A DNA stretch of 64,000 nt from Rotaria macrura. Its lineage: Eukaryota; Rotifera; Eurotatoria; Philodinida; Philodinidae. Each line of letters opens with the position of its first letter. Position 1 is the first letter of the stretch. Under the pieces are notes generated by a model. That model worked only from the letters and a program-made list of their open reading frames with translations, was not told where the DNA came from and ran no database searches. The position numbers and the translations under genes are program-made. This document shows, piece by piece, positions 1-13,900 of the stretch. The stretch is from positions 124,001 through 188,000 of the forward strand of contig OENT01000025.1 in assembly GCA_900239685.1 (NCBI GenBank), in the 5' to 3' direction.

Positions 1-1449
1 TAAATGAACTTCAGCTACAAGGACGTTTTTCGATGTTAGAAATTCATATAGTTAGGATTGGCATTGTAGATTGTTGGAGCAATATAAAAAAATGCAAGAA
101 TAGAAAAGAAAATCTATCGAAATTGTACAAGACATTGCTGTTGACTAGTTTATCAACCACTTACATTAGTCTGTTTGTAGCGAATTTTTCCAAATATATT
201 GTTTCTGTAATAACTTGGCATGAATGAAAATTGCTTTTATTTTTCATAGAATCAAATAACACTAGAGAAATATTATCAATTTTTCCTTCAAGTGGTCTTA
301 TATTGATTAATTCCGTTGGATGTTCAATCACGGTGTACTCGAGAAGATAAGGATTCTTTCATGCAATTGAATTGCATCGTCATTTCTTTTTTCTACTTAC
401 CTTCTGTTAGATTATTATTCTTATTATGCTATCTTTTTCAATCAAAGGCTAATAAAAATCAATCTGTGTGAAAGAAAACGATATAGAATCATGAGAATTA
501 TCTGTTGATCTCATTTGAACAAACATATAACAAATATTGTTGTCCATATGCTATTTGTTCGACAGAGAATCAAATTCGTTTATCAATCTCATTGATAATT
601 TAAGCTTGTTGTCACTTGAGTGAAAGGAAGACTTCGACTTCTCCACCTTCGTTTTCTTCACACATACGTGCGACCAATCACATGAACTTATTTAGTGTTC
701 ATACTAATTGATTCGATGACCTGTTGATGTCTTGTCTCAATTGGCACGATGGAAAAAGTCAAACTGAGCATAAAATTGATACCATTCATAGACATGTATG
801 TATTCAATAGAGTTAGAATAAATATGATATTGTCTTATTTTTAATTCAGAAAATTATATACACACATACGACAGAAACTTTATTCTCCGATAGTAAATTG
901 ATAGTCACAACTGTACAACAAGGTTAAAATAAAAAGAATAGAGACATATAATATTATCACGTAGTTAAAAAAACTTTGTCAATCGTGGATTTTCAATGCA
1001 TGTGATCTAGTGAAGTAGTATAAATACCAGTAGCGAAGCGTATAATACACCACAGCAAGTAATTAAACTAGAGCTAGCACCTCTCTCTCTCTCTTTCTCT
1101 CGCTTCCGTGAAATAATAAAATTTATACGAAACATCTCTCAGTTGTTTTTTTTCAATGGGGATTCACATAAAAGGCTAACCATGAAATTATATAAAAAAA
1201 CGACGATTCATGCAGCAAAAAATTGGCAGCAAGCAATAAAAAAAGCCATGCAAACTAGCTAATTTTATTACTATACATTTTTTTTAAATTTAAATATTCT
1301 CTTTGTTTTTCATTTCTGTATAGCGTTGATTTTAAACAAATTACGAAAAAATGTTTTAGCCTGTAGTTTTGAGTTTTGTAACTGTAAAAGAATTTCGTCG
1401 ATTGTGTCTGAATAATATAGACAAAAAGAAAAAAAAAGAAAAACAATCA
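1..1449. other. Non-coding stretch downstream of SH3BP5
   Basis: No coding exon is recognised. It contains a short CT-rich run near 1081-1102 and a TATAAATA-like string near 1020 with no gene behind it. An AATAAA on the minus strand near 1264 could serve as the polyadenylation signal of SH3BP5, which ends at 1450. Open frames here are short and lack splice support. Confidence 0.5.
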
Positions 1450-4400
1450 TTAACGTAGAACAAGTCTAGCAAGAGGGTTGCTTAATGAATATAAAAGAGA
1501 TTCCGACATTCGTGTTGATGATGTATTAGTCGTACCTGGGTCAGGTGTTGGTGGTGGTGGAAGAGGATGATAAACAGAAGCTAAATGTTCAAGTTGTTCG
1601 TCAGTTAACACATTGAGAGGACCGGCTCGGTCATCTTCATCATCAGTTATTTGTGATGAATAGCCATCACTTGTATTTCTTCGATGAGTATTATGTGACT
1701 TTGACTTTGATTGCTTATCTGAATCAATAATAACGATTTGAGGTGGTGATTGCTGTGAGCTAAGAAATTGTTCTTTCGAATTTGTTGGTGTTGTTAGTTC
1801 ATCATCAGGTGAAGTTCGACTGCTCGTATTAGCAAATATGCCAGCTGGTAATGTTTCCGTACGCAGTAAACATGAGCGAAGTAGTTGTTCGGGGCGATTT
1901 ACTGATTTTGTTGGACGGATTTTCGGTGATGCAGGTGGACTTGCTTGATTCGGAGATGGTACGGGACTTTCCTAAACGGTACAGAAAAAGAATCTTTTAA
2001 ACAAAACTAGCCAACATGATTTCTAGTCATCTTAAATGTGAAGTTCACATATTATCAGGAGTCGTGTTATGCTTTTGTAAAATTCATTGATTGAAAAATC
2101 TCATGAATATTATAATTGATTCTCGAGAAGAAACGATCATCATTTTATCAATGATCTATTTCATGTCTATATTAATTGCAATCAGAGACGAATTTTTATA
2201 GTCGACTCAACTTATTTATTTTTTGTTCTTTGTTTTGTTGCTTCATATTTTCTTGAGATTTCCTCAAAGGTCCATATTGCATATAATGCATTGAAGTATC
2301 CCATGACACCACTACACTATCTTAAAGCTGTACGAAAACCGGTCGTGATTATACGTAAATAGTTAGCTCCTTAACATTATATCTTCTTGATATAGCCAAC
2401 AAACAAGACTCACAAAGTGCCCTTGTGACACTATGAAATCTTTGATGAATCTTTATTCTACTCTTTATCTGTTAAGAAGATTTAATCAATATATGAAGCA
2501 AAAAATGAGAGATTTGTTTTGCTTTTTATTTCTTCGTTTCCAATCGACAGACATCGCAATTTCGCTCTACAATTCTCATACAGTATCATTTTGTTTCCAG
2601 AACAATACTGCACAGACAGTAAGAGAAAAATAACAACATTTCTTAAAAGAATACATTTCTCGGTGCCTAATATCGTGACATATTCTCTCCAAGAGAAACA
2701 AACTTATATACCTCGAAAATACTTGAAAAAATCTGAATTGTGTAACTGAAAGAACAGACAAATACTTAGCATTCTCTCTGAAAAATAAATTTTCTTTCAA
2801 AAAGAAATGGTATCCATTCTTTAGAATGCGAACAAAAGTCGACGTAAAAAATAGGAAACATGATGACCTTGAAATCAAACTATACATCATAATTATATAG
2901 GGATGCACTCATATTGATCGTATCCCGATGTTATAGCATGATCATTTTACGCGCTCATTCTTTTTGACTAATGTTGCATTTCAATATATCATTTTAATTA
3001 TTATGAACGTCTGGTGTGTGTTCATTTTTATATGTGTTGAGAGAAACTGCACTGTTTAGCCTATTGAGGAAAAAATTCGAAAGTTCTTCAACAGACAATC
3101 TTACAAGGAATACCGTAAATCATTGATCTGTATCAATCAAGAGCATGCAAATAATTCAGACTTTCATTGATCAAGAACATCTTAAGGATCTACGATATAT
3201 GTCACAAGAAAATCGTAATTCACTTAAACTGTATGAGCAACACTGATTTTTGGTTTAAAAATTTTTGTAGGAATGCGTCTTGAACAAAATTGAATACCGT
3301 AATAATGTCAGGATCTTGGATGCATTCGTATCATAAAACAAAATCTTCTAGTTCAAGTTCTTTTATATAAAAAGTTTGAAATCGAAAGAAGAACTGTACT
3401 TCTCAAGAGCCAATCGACCAGAGGTGCAGAATCTAACTGCGTGGACGTACAGCCGTTTCGGGAAATTTTTCGATTCGTAGGAGAGCATTGCGGAAATACT
3501 TGTGGGAAAGCGAACTTCGTGTGGGGAAATTGTGTAAAATTACGGCAGTTTCTGTACTTTTGTAATCGACTATAGTCTATTAACAAACATGCATAATTCT
3601 GCTACGAAGTAATTCATAGATTGTAGGACACGAGGTATTTTTCTTGTAAGTAATTTCCTTAACATGACCGAAAATTATTTTCCATTCAGCTAGGTGACAA
3701 AGAATAACGCTTGTCATATCATTCTATTTTCCCTCGCTAATTACTCGTACGCCCAGAAATTGTTACCCTTTTCTCTCCACTGACATATACGATGTATTTG
3801 GAGCCTCAAGAAGTTCGATCGACATTTACACATACTAATTTACTCGAGAATAAATGCGAATTCTAAGAGATTAACAATAAATCAATATTAGTTTCATACG
3901 AATTCTGTATAAGTTTTTTGTTCTCCTTCAGTAGCACGTGTTCGTTCGACAGGTTCAACCGGTAGTGATCCACCATTACGCGTTGCATGAATTTCATTAC
4001 TGATTTTTTCAAGATTTCGTAATGATTCTTGATATTGAGCTTTAGCTTCATTGACACAATTTTCAAGACCATAAACTTTACGTTTTAGAAACTAAAATGA
4101 AATATTTTATGATCAATAATAGTCATAAACTGATTCATACGTCTAGTTCCTTATTGTATTCAGCTTTTCTTTCATAATAGGGTCTTGAGAAATAAAAGAT
4201 AATCAATTTCTTTACAAGGGAAATTTTATTTGCGGAAGTATTACTGTGATTTATTGATCGCACGTCGATAATCTTTTTGTAATTTTTCAACTAATTTTTC
4301 AGCATCGGAATAAACTTCTGCTGCTCGCTGTTGATCTAAATCAGCTTCATGTTTTTCTCGTTTGGCGTCAGTTGCCTTAAGAAAACGAATATAATTTCAT

Positions 4401-5061
4401 ATTCATCTTCATTTCGTCGAAAGTCTTATTTAACATACTTTTTCAATAGCAAGATGATATGTTTCATTCCATGTTGCCGAATTTTTATTGGATCTTCTTG
4501 CTTCATCAATATAATCAGCCTAAAGTGTTTCAATTAATTATTTAAATAACAAATTTTGTAAACAAACAAAAATATTAGATAATTACAGAAGCGACAGCTA
4601 ATTCATTTGCAGCAACATGTAGTGTTTGTGCACGTTCAAAACGATGTTTTGCTTTAGTTAAGACTTCTTTCGTATGGCACAGTTCAATACGAGCGTCATA
4701 ATAGCTTTGTGCTTTTTGTACTGCTGATCCAATACTCTTTTTCAATTGAATTAAATCATCTTCAACTGCATCCCAAAATTCTTTGAGATTTTTTCGAGCC
4801 TCCTGCAAATAATTAATGAAAATAAATCCAAGAAAAAAACAAATCCATTTACATCAAGTTGTAATTCTAAGTGATTGATTGCTTCATTGGCATGATTTAA
4901 TCGTTCTAATTCAATCTACGTTACGTTAAAGATCAGCAGTGATTAGAAACACAGTAGACATCGTTAGTTACCTGAACACGAGGATCAAGTTCATCATCAT
5001 TCTCAGTGGTCGTAGGCGATTCAATCGTTGATTCTATTTCAATATCTGCCGTATCAGCCAT
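1450..5061 (-). CDS. SH3BP5: SH3 domain-binding protein 5 (SH3BP5) orthologue, RAB11 GEF
   Basis: Eight exons (5061-4972, 4915-4853, 4802-4587, 4519-4439, 4375-4245, 4183-4141, 4091-3900, 1971-1450) join in frame to 445 residues; human SH3BP5 is about 455. The N-terminal ~275 residues form the long antiparallel coiled coil of the family, with the landmarks ELDPRVQ-ELERLN, QLDEARKNLKE, RRAINKSQPYYE and ISNEIHATRNGG in the expected order. Family members are guanine-exchange factors for RAB11 and bind BTK SH3 and JNK at mitochondria. The 174-codon last exon is Ser/Pro/Thr-rich with an acidic patch and PLPPPPTP, and looks lineage-specific. The last intron (1972-3899) is 1.9 kb, the others 40-80 bp. 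Reading through the exon 7 donor would stop at once, giving a short form that ends after TEFV. The ATG lies 7 nt after a strong acceptor, 54 bp downstream of PMVK. Confidence 0.93.
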
Positions 5062-5068
5062 TCATAAT

Positions 5069-5082
5069 CTGAAAGAAACAAA
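5069..5082 (-). promoter_or_regulatory. Trans-splice acceptor between PMVK and SH3BP5
   Basis: The minus strand reads TTTGTTTCTTTCAG, a strong 3' splice site 46 bp after the PMVK stop and 7 nt before the SH3BP5 ATG. No upstream SH3BP5 exon fits in the gap. In an animal with spliced-leader trans-splicing this is the expected site for resolving a two-gene operon. That role is inferred; the acceptor itself is seen. Confidence 0.7.
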
Positions 5083-5115
5083 TTATCACAAAATTATTAA
5101 AACTTAACAGTTGAA

Positions 5116-5765
5116 TTAATCATTTATTATTTCAACAAGATTATTCATGTGTTCATCAAAATCATCCGAATCATTATTTGAAAACACAAAAGACCACTGA
5201 ACATTTTTATCAAGTTGACATTCTGATTCAGCATCATCAATATTCGATGTAAATATCCAACCACGTGATTTACGTGTTTCAATCGATGCTTCAATACGAA
5301 CAAGTAGTAAACAATCCGAGAAATATTTTCGAAAAAAGTCAATATCTGTATGACGTCGAATATCACAGACGATCCATATCGGATTTGTCATACATAGTTC
5401 ATGTTTTTGTTCGATAGCCATACGACAAAATATTGATGGGTCTTCTTGTCGTTTGTCTTCACCCCATCTTACACGAAAATGAAAATACAATTAATAATTC
5501 TTTTTCCTAGAAGAAAATCTACTTACTTAATCATTTCCTGTCGATAGTTTTCTTTGTAAGACGATGAATTCAATAATTGTTCACCATTGATTTGATTTAA
5601 ACGTGCGAATTCCACTTTTAATGGCTCACTTAAATGTAAAAGTACAGTTTGAAGTTTTTCCCTTAAATTTTCACCGACATAATCTTTTCCAGATTTACGT
5701 TTACCAGAGAGAAGAATAACTTTTTTAACATTGGAATATTTTGATTTATCAAACGATAAATCCAT
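5116..5765 (-). CDS. PMVK: Phosphomevalonate kinase
   Basis: Two exons (5765-5527 and 5467-5116) encode 196 residues; human PMVK has 192. The enzyme phosphorylates mevalonate 5-phosphate to the diphosphate using ATP, in the isoprenoid pathway. The sequence follows the animal-type family along its whole length: P-loop SGKRKSGKDYV near residue 20, SSYKENYRQEMIKWGEDKRQ across the intron, a CDIRRHTDI segment, and RGWIFTSNIDDAESECQLD. The start chosen is the ATG at 5765, 10 nt after an acceptor (AG at 5777-5776), because the open frame upstream of it would be removed with that acceptor. The stop is followed after 46 bp by the SH3BP5 acceptor, so the two genes are probably co-transcribed. An AATAAA overlaps the last codons. 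Confidence 0.96.
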
Positions 5766-6027
5766 TGGATTTAATCTAAAATTAATAAAACACATAAATC
5801 ACGCTCTACGCTAATAGATTCAATCATTGTGTTCAAAAGATTAAACACGATTTTATTCTATTATGTGACTGCTAGTTAGATATCGATCCCTATCATTTCA
5901 ACAATTCATCACATACAGACTTTTGTTTCTATGCTTGAAATTCTAGAAAGGAAGTAAATGAAAATAAAAACTCTATTAATATTTTTCTGATCCATTCTCT
6001 TTGTTCATGTCGGAATCCTGAGAGATT

Positions 6028-6028
<1 letters not shown>

Positions 6029-6067
<39 letters not shown>
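6029..6067. repeat. (CA)n microsatellite
   Basis: Uninterrupted CA dinucleotide repeat of about 19.5 units. Confidence 0.97.
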
Positions 6068-6070
<3 letters not shown>

Positions 6071-9059
6071 CCCGCTGCCGTTCTCCCTTTACTCATTCTC
6101 AACGGCTTGAGGACACCCTTGTGAAATGTACAATAATCTGATTAAAAAATATATCGAGGCTAATAATATATTTGAATAATAGAATCTATCTCTATGATGA
6201 CTAGCAACACAATTTACATAAATACTTCGACTAATTTGTATAAAAATTGATCCATGTCCATTCCGTAACACTCTAGGAGGACTGCTAATAATAAAATTGC
6301 AGCAAAATTTTCACCATATCAATATTGAGAATGATGGCATCTGTTGATTTATCTTCATCAATAATAAGAATAGTGTCGCAGCGATTGATCAATCAATTTT
6401 GTTTCTGTTCAATAAATTTCAATAGACAAAATATTAGTGGAGAAAAAAATTTAGTTCTTTACATACGCGATCTCTTCGGTTACACGATTCGCATACAAAT
6501 TAATTTTGCCTTCACACACATAATAAAAGTAGACCTTTACTATTGAAATAAATTCATCTTATCTGTGATATTTATCCTAAAAGATCAGTTATTAACTATA
6601 TATATTTAAATTACTGACTTTTTCTAGATGGTCGAGAAATCGGCAAAACAATTATTGTGCTTTGAGATGTCGCTAAGAACAAACTAAAGAATTCCTATTT
6701 ACTTTGAACATTAGTTTATAACTTAACGGTAAGAATTATTTATTTTCATGACAGAAACAAGTCATGATCTTAACGTTCAAGTAGACTTTCCAAAATTTAA
6801 TTGCGTAGATTTTATTGGAAATATTTCATCGGCTACATTTCTCAGATCAGACTGACACGAACAGATGGAAACAAGTAAAGTAGCAAACATAGCCTATTAT
6901 TTCTCAGTCGTCTATGCTTTATTTTAATGTATACAAAGTAATGAGATGACTTATGGATATAGAAAACCAGCCATTGTTGATTCTCTACGTACACAGACGT
7001 CCCATATGGTTACCGTTTAAGTTCGACGATATACAACCATAATTTAGGCGATGTAATAAAATAGATTATCTGCTAGTCTATAAAGAAATATGATTCTTTA
7101 AGCTCGTATACAGTGTTCGTAATAGTCAGTCAATCTTGTTCACCATTAATCAGTTCAAGGAGATAAGTTACATTATCAAATTTATAGGTTCTATTTTCTT
7201 GTGTGCAGTGGAATACAAAATCGTCTCTGTCTGAGTTTTGATTAGCATGATGTATACGGTTATTTTTCTTGATGAATAACGATGTATATATAATCGAGCA
7301 AAGAGAATATCATGCGGTATATTACTTTGCAAATAACTAGATAAACATTTAGAACACGGACTGTATTCGAATATTCAAAAACATCATGGCAATAGTCTGT
7401 AGATCAAATAATTCTAACTTTTTCGACTTCCGCAGTAGTACCCTGTTTGAAAGCACATCGGACAGAAAAGATGAACAACGAAACGAATATCAACCAAGAA
7501 ATTGTGACAGCAATCAATGTCATATAAGTACAATTGGTGTAAAAAAACACATTTTTCTCTCCTAGGTTATTTCTGCTATGACTTGTATATTTTCCAGACC
7601 AACACTATAGTTGTTAATTAGTTGCCGATGCTGTCTGTTCATATTTTATGAGATGTCATAACTGACCTTATGTTATAATATTTTCACTTTTGCAATCCAC
7701 TATTGGTGTAAACACTGTAAGGCATAACTTATCAAGTATATGCATACATGGAGAAAAATATAATTGGAATACACTATATCACATAATTCCTATTTCGTAT
7801 GTAAGAGGAATAAAAATAGAAAACAAAAGATTAAATTTCAGGTAGGTTACATGAAACATTTTGTCCTATTAGATAAAATATTGCAAACAAATAAGATTCC
7901 TAAGTCGTTCCATGTCGTCGTGAATTTTCGATAGCTGAATACTAGATTTTTATTCATGTACTTTTAATTCTGCAATAAAAAGAGATGAAACGATTGCTGT
8001 CCAAGTGGGAAATGTGAGATTTTATTTTGGAATATGAGTTAGACATACGACAATTTCAATTTCTGTCAATTCCAATTCCTGAAATCGACTCGAGATAATT
8101 TTCTCAATTAGGAAGAAATTTTAAGAGAAAAAACTATTTTTGCTTCAGTTTTACCATCGACAAGCAGAATCAGTTTACTTGATCAAGGGATCACGTTCGA
8201 AGTTTCGAGAAGACCACCTCAGATTTAGATTTTCACCCACTGATTGCCTTCATTAAAGACCTCCCCCCCCCCCTCCTCCAAAATCTATATTCCACATGGC
8301 ACACGGGATATTTGTGTAAATTTACATAGATGTTAGATCCATAAAAGTAAACTTACGAAACATCTTTAATTCTCTAAACCTCAGGTTTTCAGAGATTTCT
8401 AGAGATCAACGATCAAAGTGAACTCTCAACCTACGCTAATTTTTTCCCCGCTATACTGCAGAATGCAAAACTAGGGGTTCTTTTATTTAATAGTGCTTTA
8501 TACGCCTTCATATGAGTGGATGGCATTTAAATCATTTTTCTCTTTTTGATTTAGTGTCGTTCAAAGTCAAAAACTCTCGAACACCTATCAGAAATTTTTC
8601 TGAAAAACCCTGGATTTCTCTGTCTTTCACGATTGGATAGAAATACCTTTTACCTCATCCGAAGCACTGTACGCATCCATTGTGTCGAAACAACATGTAG
8701 CTATCTAAGATGAATCATATTAAAAGAATTTGTTCAGAGAACGGTCCTTCCAATAAAAATGAACTCTGAGCAAATTGATAAACGAATTGAAAAAAGTTGT
8801 TAAACGTTAAATGAAGAAAAAAATATTCCTAGAGGTTTTCTAGAAATCTGGTACTGCCATTATACCAAGCTTATAGAGAAATCTGTATTCTCAGAATTTC
8901 GGAATTTCCGGTACTTGAATAAGCAGGAGACAAGATTTTTAATCGTGGAGATACAAGTGCCACTATAAACCAAAAAATCATTGTAACTCATTGCAGGGAC
9001 CATTTTTAGATATGAAAAGTTTGATACATACGTTACGTGATGCGCTGGACACAATAGTA

Positions 9060-9900
9060 CTATCAGTTTTCTGAAAAAAATGCGAAAATCGGAGAGCGTC
9101 TCCAGAAAAAAACACTGAAAAAGGCTGAACAGTCACAAAATAAATGACCGACGATGGAAGATCACCAACCGTTCAATCGCTCTTGCGTTGAAACCATTTG
9201 CATTATTTAGCTTCAAAGGAATGATCGATACTATGAAAAAATTTTAAGTAGCGAGTTTATTGTTATGAAAATATTCCATTTGTAAGGTGTGATTTTAAAA
9301 TTAGTCCTTGGGTCCCCCTCAAGAGCATCGGAAGAATCGATTCTCGAATTTCTACTTCAAGCTATACATAAAAACAGGTACCGACGAGAACAACTTTTCT
9401 GGACATTTCAGATTTTCTATTGTTCCTAAGGCTAGACGCACCTATTGTGAAAACGTGTATGTTACATTGTTCAACCAGCGCAGCAAATTTGATGAAACAA
9501 ACAAATCAAGAGACCTGAAACTTTCAAAAAATATTATTCCCATTGAGACTTACTTCTTTGTATAGTTTGAAGTAGAAATTCGAGTATCAATTCTTCTGAT
9601 GTTCTTAAGGCGTACCCATGGACTCATTAAAAAATCATACCTTAAAAATGAAATATTTTCATAACAATAAACTAGCTTCCTAAAAGTTTTACCTGGTATT
9701 CATCACTCGTTCGAAAGTGAATAATGCAAAGCGTTTCAACGCAAAAGTGATTGAATAGTTGGTGACTTTCCCTGGCGAGAACAATACAAACCCGCTTATT
9801 TCTGGAAACCAAAGACATGTACTAGAATAGAAAACTTCAGCGCATTTTCCTACAACTAATACTCAATTTTCACATTTTTTCGAAAAACATGATTTTCGGA
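9060..9900. repeat. Degenerate long inverted repeat (foldback element)
   Basis: Segment 9162-9367 is matched by the reverse complement of 9560-9766, with roughly three quarters of bases identical by eye and few gaps; for example TTTATTGTTATGAAAATATT is shared exactly. Weaker similarity extends outward on both sides to about 9060 and 9900 and inward into the 190-bp centre. No transposase-like frame lies inside. It is best explained as a decayed palindromic MITE or foldback element; termini and target-site duplication are not clear. Confidence 0.75.
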
Positions 9901-10207
9901 GAAGGGCGGCACAGCCTCAAGCCTTATAAAATAATTTCTTATTATCTCTAGAAACGGTTTCCTGACTGACAAAATGGGTTCCCAATTTTCAGACACTGAC
10001 TTCAGATTCGGATTGCCCGATCTCGATTTATTTTCTGTAACTTTAATAGTAAATCGTAATTTTCTCGAAAACCCCTTCCCTTATTCAAAAACCAAAACCC
10101 AGTCCATTCATTGTCAACTCCTAGCCGATTCCAATCCAAGTCAATTTTAAGCCAAAAAACGGAATTTCAATTGGTTGGAATTGGAACATATGCATACATA
10201 AAAGGGA

Positions 10208-10283
10208 GTACGAAGGAAGTATGAAGTATGATGGATGCACGAAGGAAGTATAACGGAGTATGGTGGAGGTACGAAGGAAGTAA
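10208..10283. repeat. Minisatellite, about 30-bp unit, 2.5 copies
   Basis: The core GYACGAAGGAAGTA starts at 10208, 10237 and 10269, giving units of 29 and 32 bp with divergent spacers. It is a short, imperfect tandem array. Confidence 0.75.
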
Positions 10284-10975
10284 GCACTACTGAAATATCC
10301 CCTTTTCCCCCTCGAAAAAATATCATATCCGATCACAACAGCTGTTCTCAAATATCTTTAAAAAATGACACATTCAGATTAATTGAACTATTCGTATGAG
10401 AACATTACTAATTTACTTACGATAATCCAAGATCGTAAGACGTTCCGTGAATATTTATTAAAATAAAAAAGACAAATATTTTCAATTCAAAAAACATCAT
10501 TAGTATATGTCTATCTATCCATAGTTAAAGTATCGAATCCGATAGCAATCATAACATCTATATCCGTTTTATCTGCATATTCACTAATTGCATGATGAAC
10601 CTATTACTGATGATAGGATATTGTACAATGGTTTGCGCGATAAATGCTTATATAAGATTTAGATTAATGATGTCTCTGATCATCTTTCGAGCTACTTAAT
10701 TTCTATATCGATGTGTACGTAAGATATCTTTGTTTGAATCAACATGCTCATGTTATTTTTTATTTAACCTTCACACAGACAACCAAAAACACGAAATATA
10801 TACAAATATCTAAATAAGAAAAAAAAAGGCAAAACGAACTAACTATAGCAATAAATAAATGAATTTAGCTTGAAGATCTATATACAGAACTATTAACTGT
10901 AGAAATTCTGTGTGCGAATGATCAAACTTTCGACTAAAAAAGTGCACGATGCTTAAATAAAGAAATCACAATGGT

Positions 10976-13900
10976 TTATCCATTATGCATAGAAGAACAT
11001 GAAAGATATCGTCGAGCTTGTTCAGTTATATAAAGTTGATCACGTGTTTGGCCGATTAATATTTCTCTATAAGTTGGATTATACTAAATAGATGAGCACA
11101 AAAAAAAAAGAATTTCCCAAGAAAACATTAGTTTTCTATTCCACTTACACCGCATTTTTCTTGAAGATGTTTTGATAAATCATACTTATTTAGTGTGATG
11201 GGAGTATGAATCTCCGAATTAAATGATTCAGACAATGGAAGAAGATATTCACTAGTAAAAAAAATATAGAAGAATGATCAGATTAAATTTCATTGAATAG
11301 CCTTGAAATTTACTTAAAACAATCACGCTTGGGACTTGGTGTTAAAAGTATAGAATAAGACTTAATTAAACAAAGAGGAGAAACAAGAGATTTTTTTGCA
11401 ACAAATCTTTAGCTGTAATATTCTAGTTATACTTGCTCGGGTGTAGTAAGTACACGATATGTTGATGGTGGTGACGTACTAGAAACATTGATAGGCGAAA
11501 CATCGATGTTTTCATTAATTTTTATTAAAAATGGATCTTCAGCTGAAAATAAATTCATATCTGTTGCCAACAAAGATGAATGTGGTGACGATGAACCGTT
11601 GAATATAGGCAATGATGGTGATCTTGAAGGTGCATGTGATGAATAGTAATCGTTTGCCGAGAAAGAATGAAATAAAGATAGATGATGACGGTGTTCATCC
11701 GATTGAGAATTTTGACTTGAGAATGTATAATTGGCACATGATGATAACATTGGTAGTTGTTTGATGGGTGATGAATGCGAACCGAAAAGTAAATTTTCAA
11801 CATCTTCGGCGCAATCATGTTCAAGAAGATCAGTAGAAATTTGAGAAGATGATACAGACTAAAAGTAATTTCGAACAAGTTTGGTAATGTTGATTTTATC
11901 CATTATGAAAACTCATATTGTCCATAGTAGAGTTCTTTCTGAATTGGATGAAAGATTGGATATAGACTTGGTAAGATTTGTTGAATAAAGCATTTTAATT
12001 TTAAAAAATCTTATCTAAATAAGTAGTCATATACTCTAAAGAATATTCATGTGACCTTTTACACTTAGCCTTTCTACTATTGTCAGAGATTTCTTTAAAT
12101 AATCTAAGTTTGATCTAGTATGACTATGATTATGAAACAAATCAGTGTAGGTAAGAGTATCTATCTTCGTCTTTCTGTTCTTCATTCTGACATGAGTAAT
12201 TATTGAAAATTCATACATCTTATCATGAGTCTAATGGGGATATATGTAATCAATATTTCTCTTCGAGTACCAAATCAATCATTTCGGAAGTAGAATATAA
12301 ACGATTGAACTTTTTCTATGCGTGACAATGTAACTAAGTTCAAAAGAATTCGCTGTGATGGTAAATAGAGTAAATTTCGAATTATTCAAGTGAAGATTTT
12401 ATTTTTCTCTTTAGTTATCACAGCTCAATTTTCATGACTATAGATTCGCGTGATGATTTTCAACATTAAAGACGGATGAGCAAAAATTGTAAAAACCGAC
12501 TAGATCTGACTAGTTCATCTCATTCATTAACAACTAATTCTGTTTACATAAAGATCAAAATTTCAACTGATAAATAAAATGAATACCTCAATTTCTTCTA
12601 CGTTTACAATATAAAATTGAAGTTTGAAGCCATTTTACTGTTGCGAATATATGTCTGCAGTCGAATCAAGACTCATATTCGAGTGTCACGATTCTGCTAC
12701 AGAAGGACATTCAAAGTTCAATTGAGAAATAACCCGAGAAACCAATAAGATTTTTTTGATTGTTATTTGAACAAAGTGAGTGGTTAGATTTTTTAAGATT
12801 TGATAAATTATTTTAGGATAAACATGTACTTTTGAAATACTTCTGCGAAAATAAGAAAGATGAGACAAGAACGGATGATTACATTTTATGCTTGTATAAT
12901 ATCATGTCTCGAAGTACGTAAATATTTTCTTTGTATCGAAGAGAAACATCCACAAATCGGTCGTAACAAGAGTAGAAACCCATGCGATATCATCTAGATG
13001 TAGTATCCTGTCGTAGTTTTTACAGTTACAGTTATACAAATCCGTTATTCTTCTCAGATAAAGTATGAATGAATGAATTAAGTCGACAAATACAAAAAAT
13101 AACTTCCATTCTGAAAGTATAGATAGCTCAATTTTCTTTGAAATGAGTTATTGAATTTGAATATTCTATCTCTTTTGACGCATACTTATTTTGAAGGTGA
13201 AAATTTCGTGATCGTCTATGATCTATGAGACTCTATTCGATTGGAATTTCATCATTACAGTGTTGTTCACGTACATTATCATGGAATAGATCGTCTAGTA
13301 CATATTGGCTCTAATCATGTGAGAAATTTGTCAGATAAACTGTATAGGTCTTCAATAGAAAAAAAATGTATCTGGCATCTTCGAGATAATTATCTGATTT
13401 CAACAGGAAAATCTCATAGAGAATTTCACATGCAAGTGCGAAACAATTGAATTATCTGACTAAATTTAATTAGATTCTATTTATGCTTAAAATGTTTACT
13501 CAATGGATTAGTCAGTCGCATCTGGATACACTTGAGTAGATTACGATAGCAATGAGCCGTTACAAGTAGCGTCTTGAGATAATCAAGACTATTAATTCAC
13601 CTGTATTTGATCGTGATAAATTGTTGATGTAATGTTGAAAGTATTCTGATTTGTAGTTGTATAAAATTGATGACTATTACTACTGTTCACTGTTATGTCA
13701 TGACTTTCAGTTTTGATAGCCGATAAAGAGGATAAGATATTTTCTGTTGGGATATTATTTATAGTTGTAGAACGTATTTGTGATGTTTGATTTGTTATTG
13801 TACTTAATGGAATTCGAGATGAACTATTTGTATTTGCTAAAGTCGATGGATCAATATTTGGCCATGAGAAACCAGGTGGTACTCTAGGAACAAAAAATGC

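Larger units (their letters stand above)
5776..10975. other. 5.2 kb non-coding region between PMVK and MYB
   Basis: No protein similarity was recognised in any frame; the longest open frames are about 60-85 codons and carry no motifs. It contains a CA microsatellite (6029-6067), a C-run (8263-8273), a degenerate foldback element (about 9060-9900) and a 3-unit minisatellite (10208-10283). It should hold the promoter of the PMVK-SH3BP5 unit near its left end. Confidence 0.5.

Noticed and set aside
3353-3586. Slightly GC-richer frame in the long SH3BP5 intron, possible transposon relic
   Set aside because: No transposase or reverse transcriptase motif and no terminal repeats could be found.
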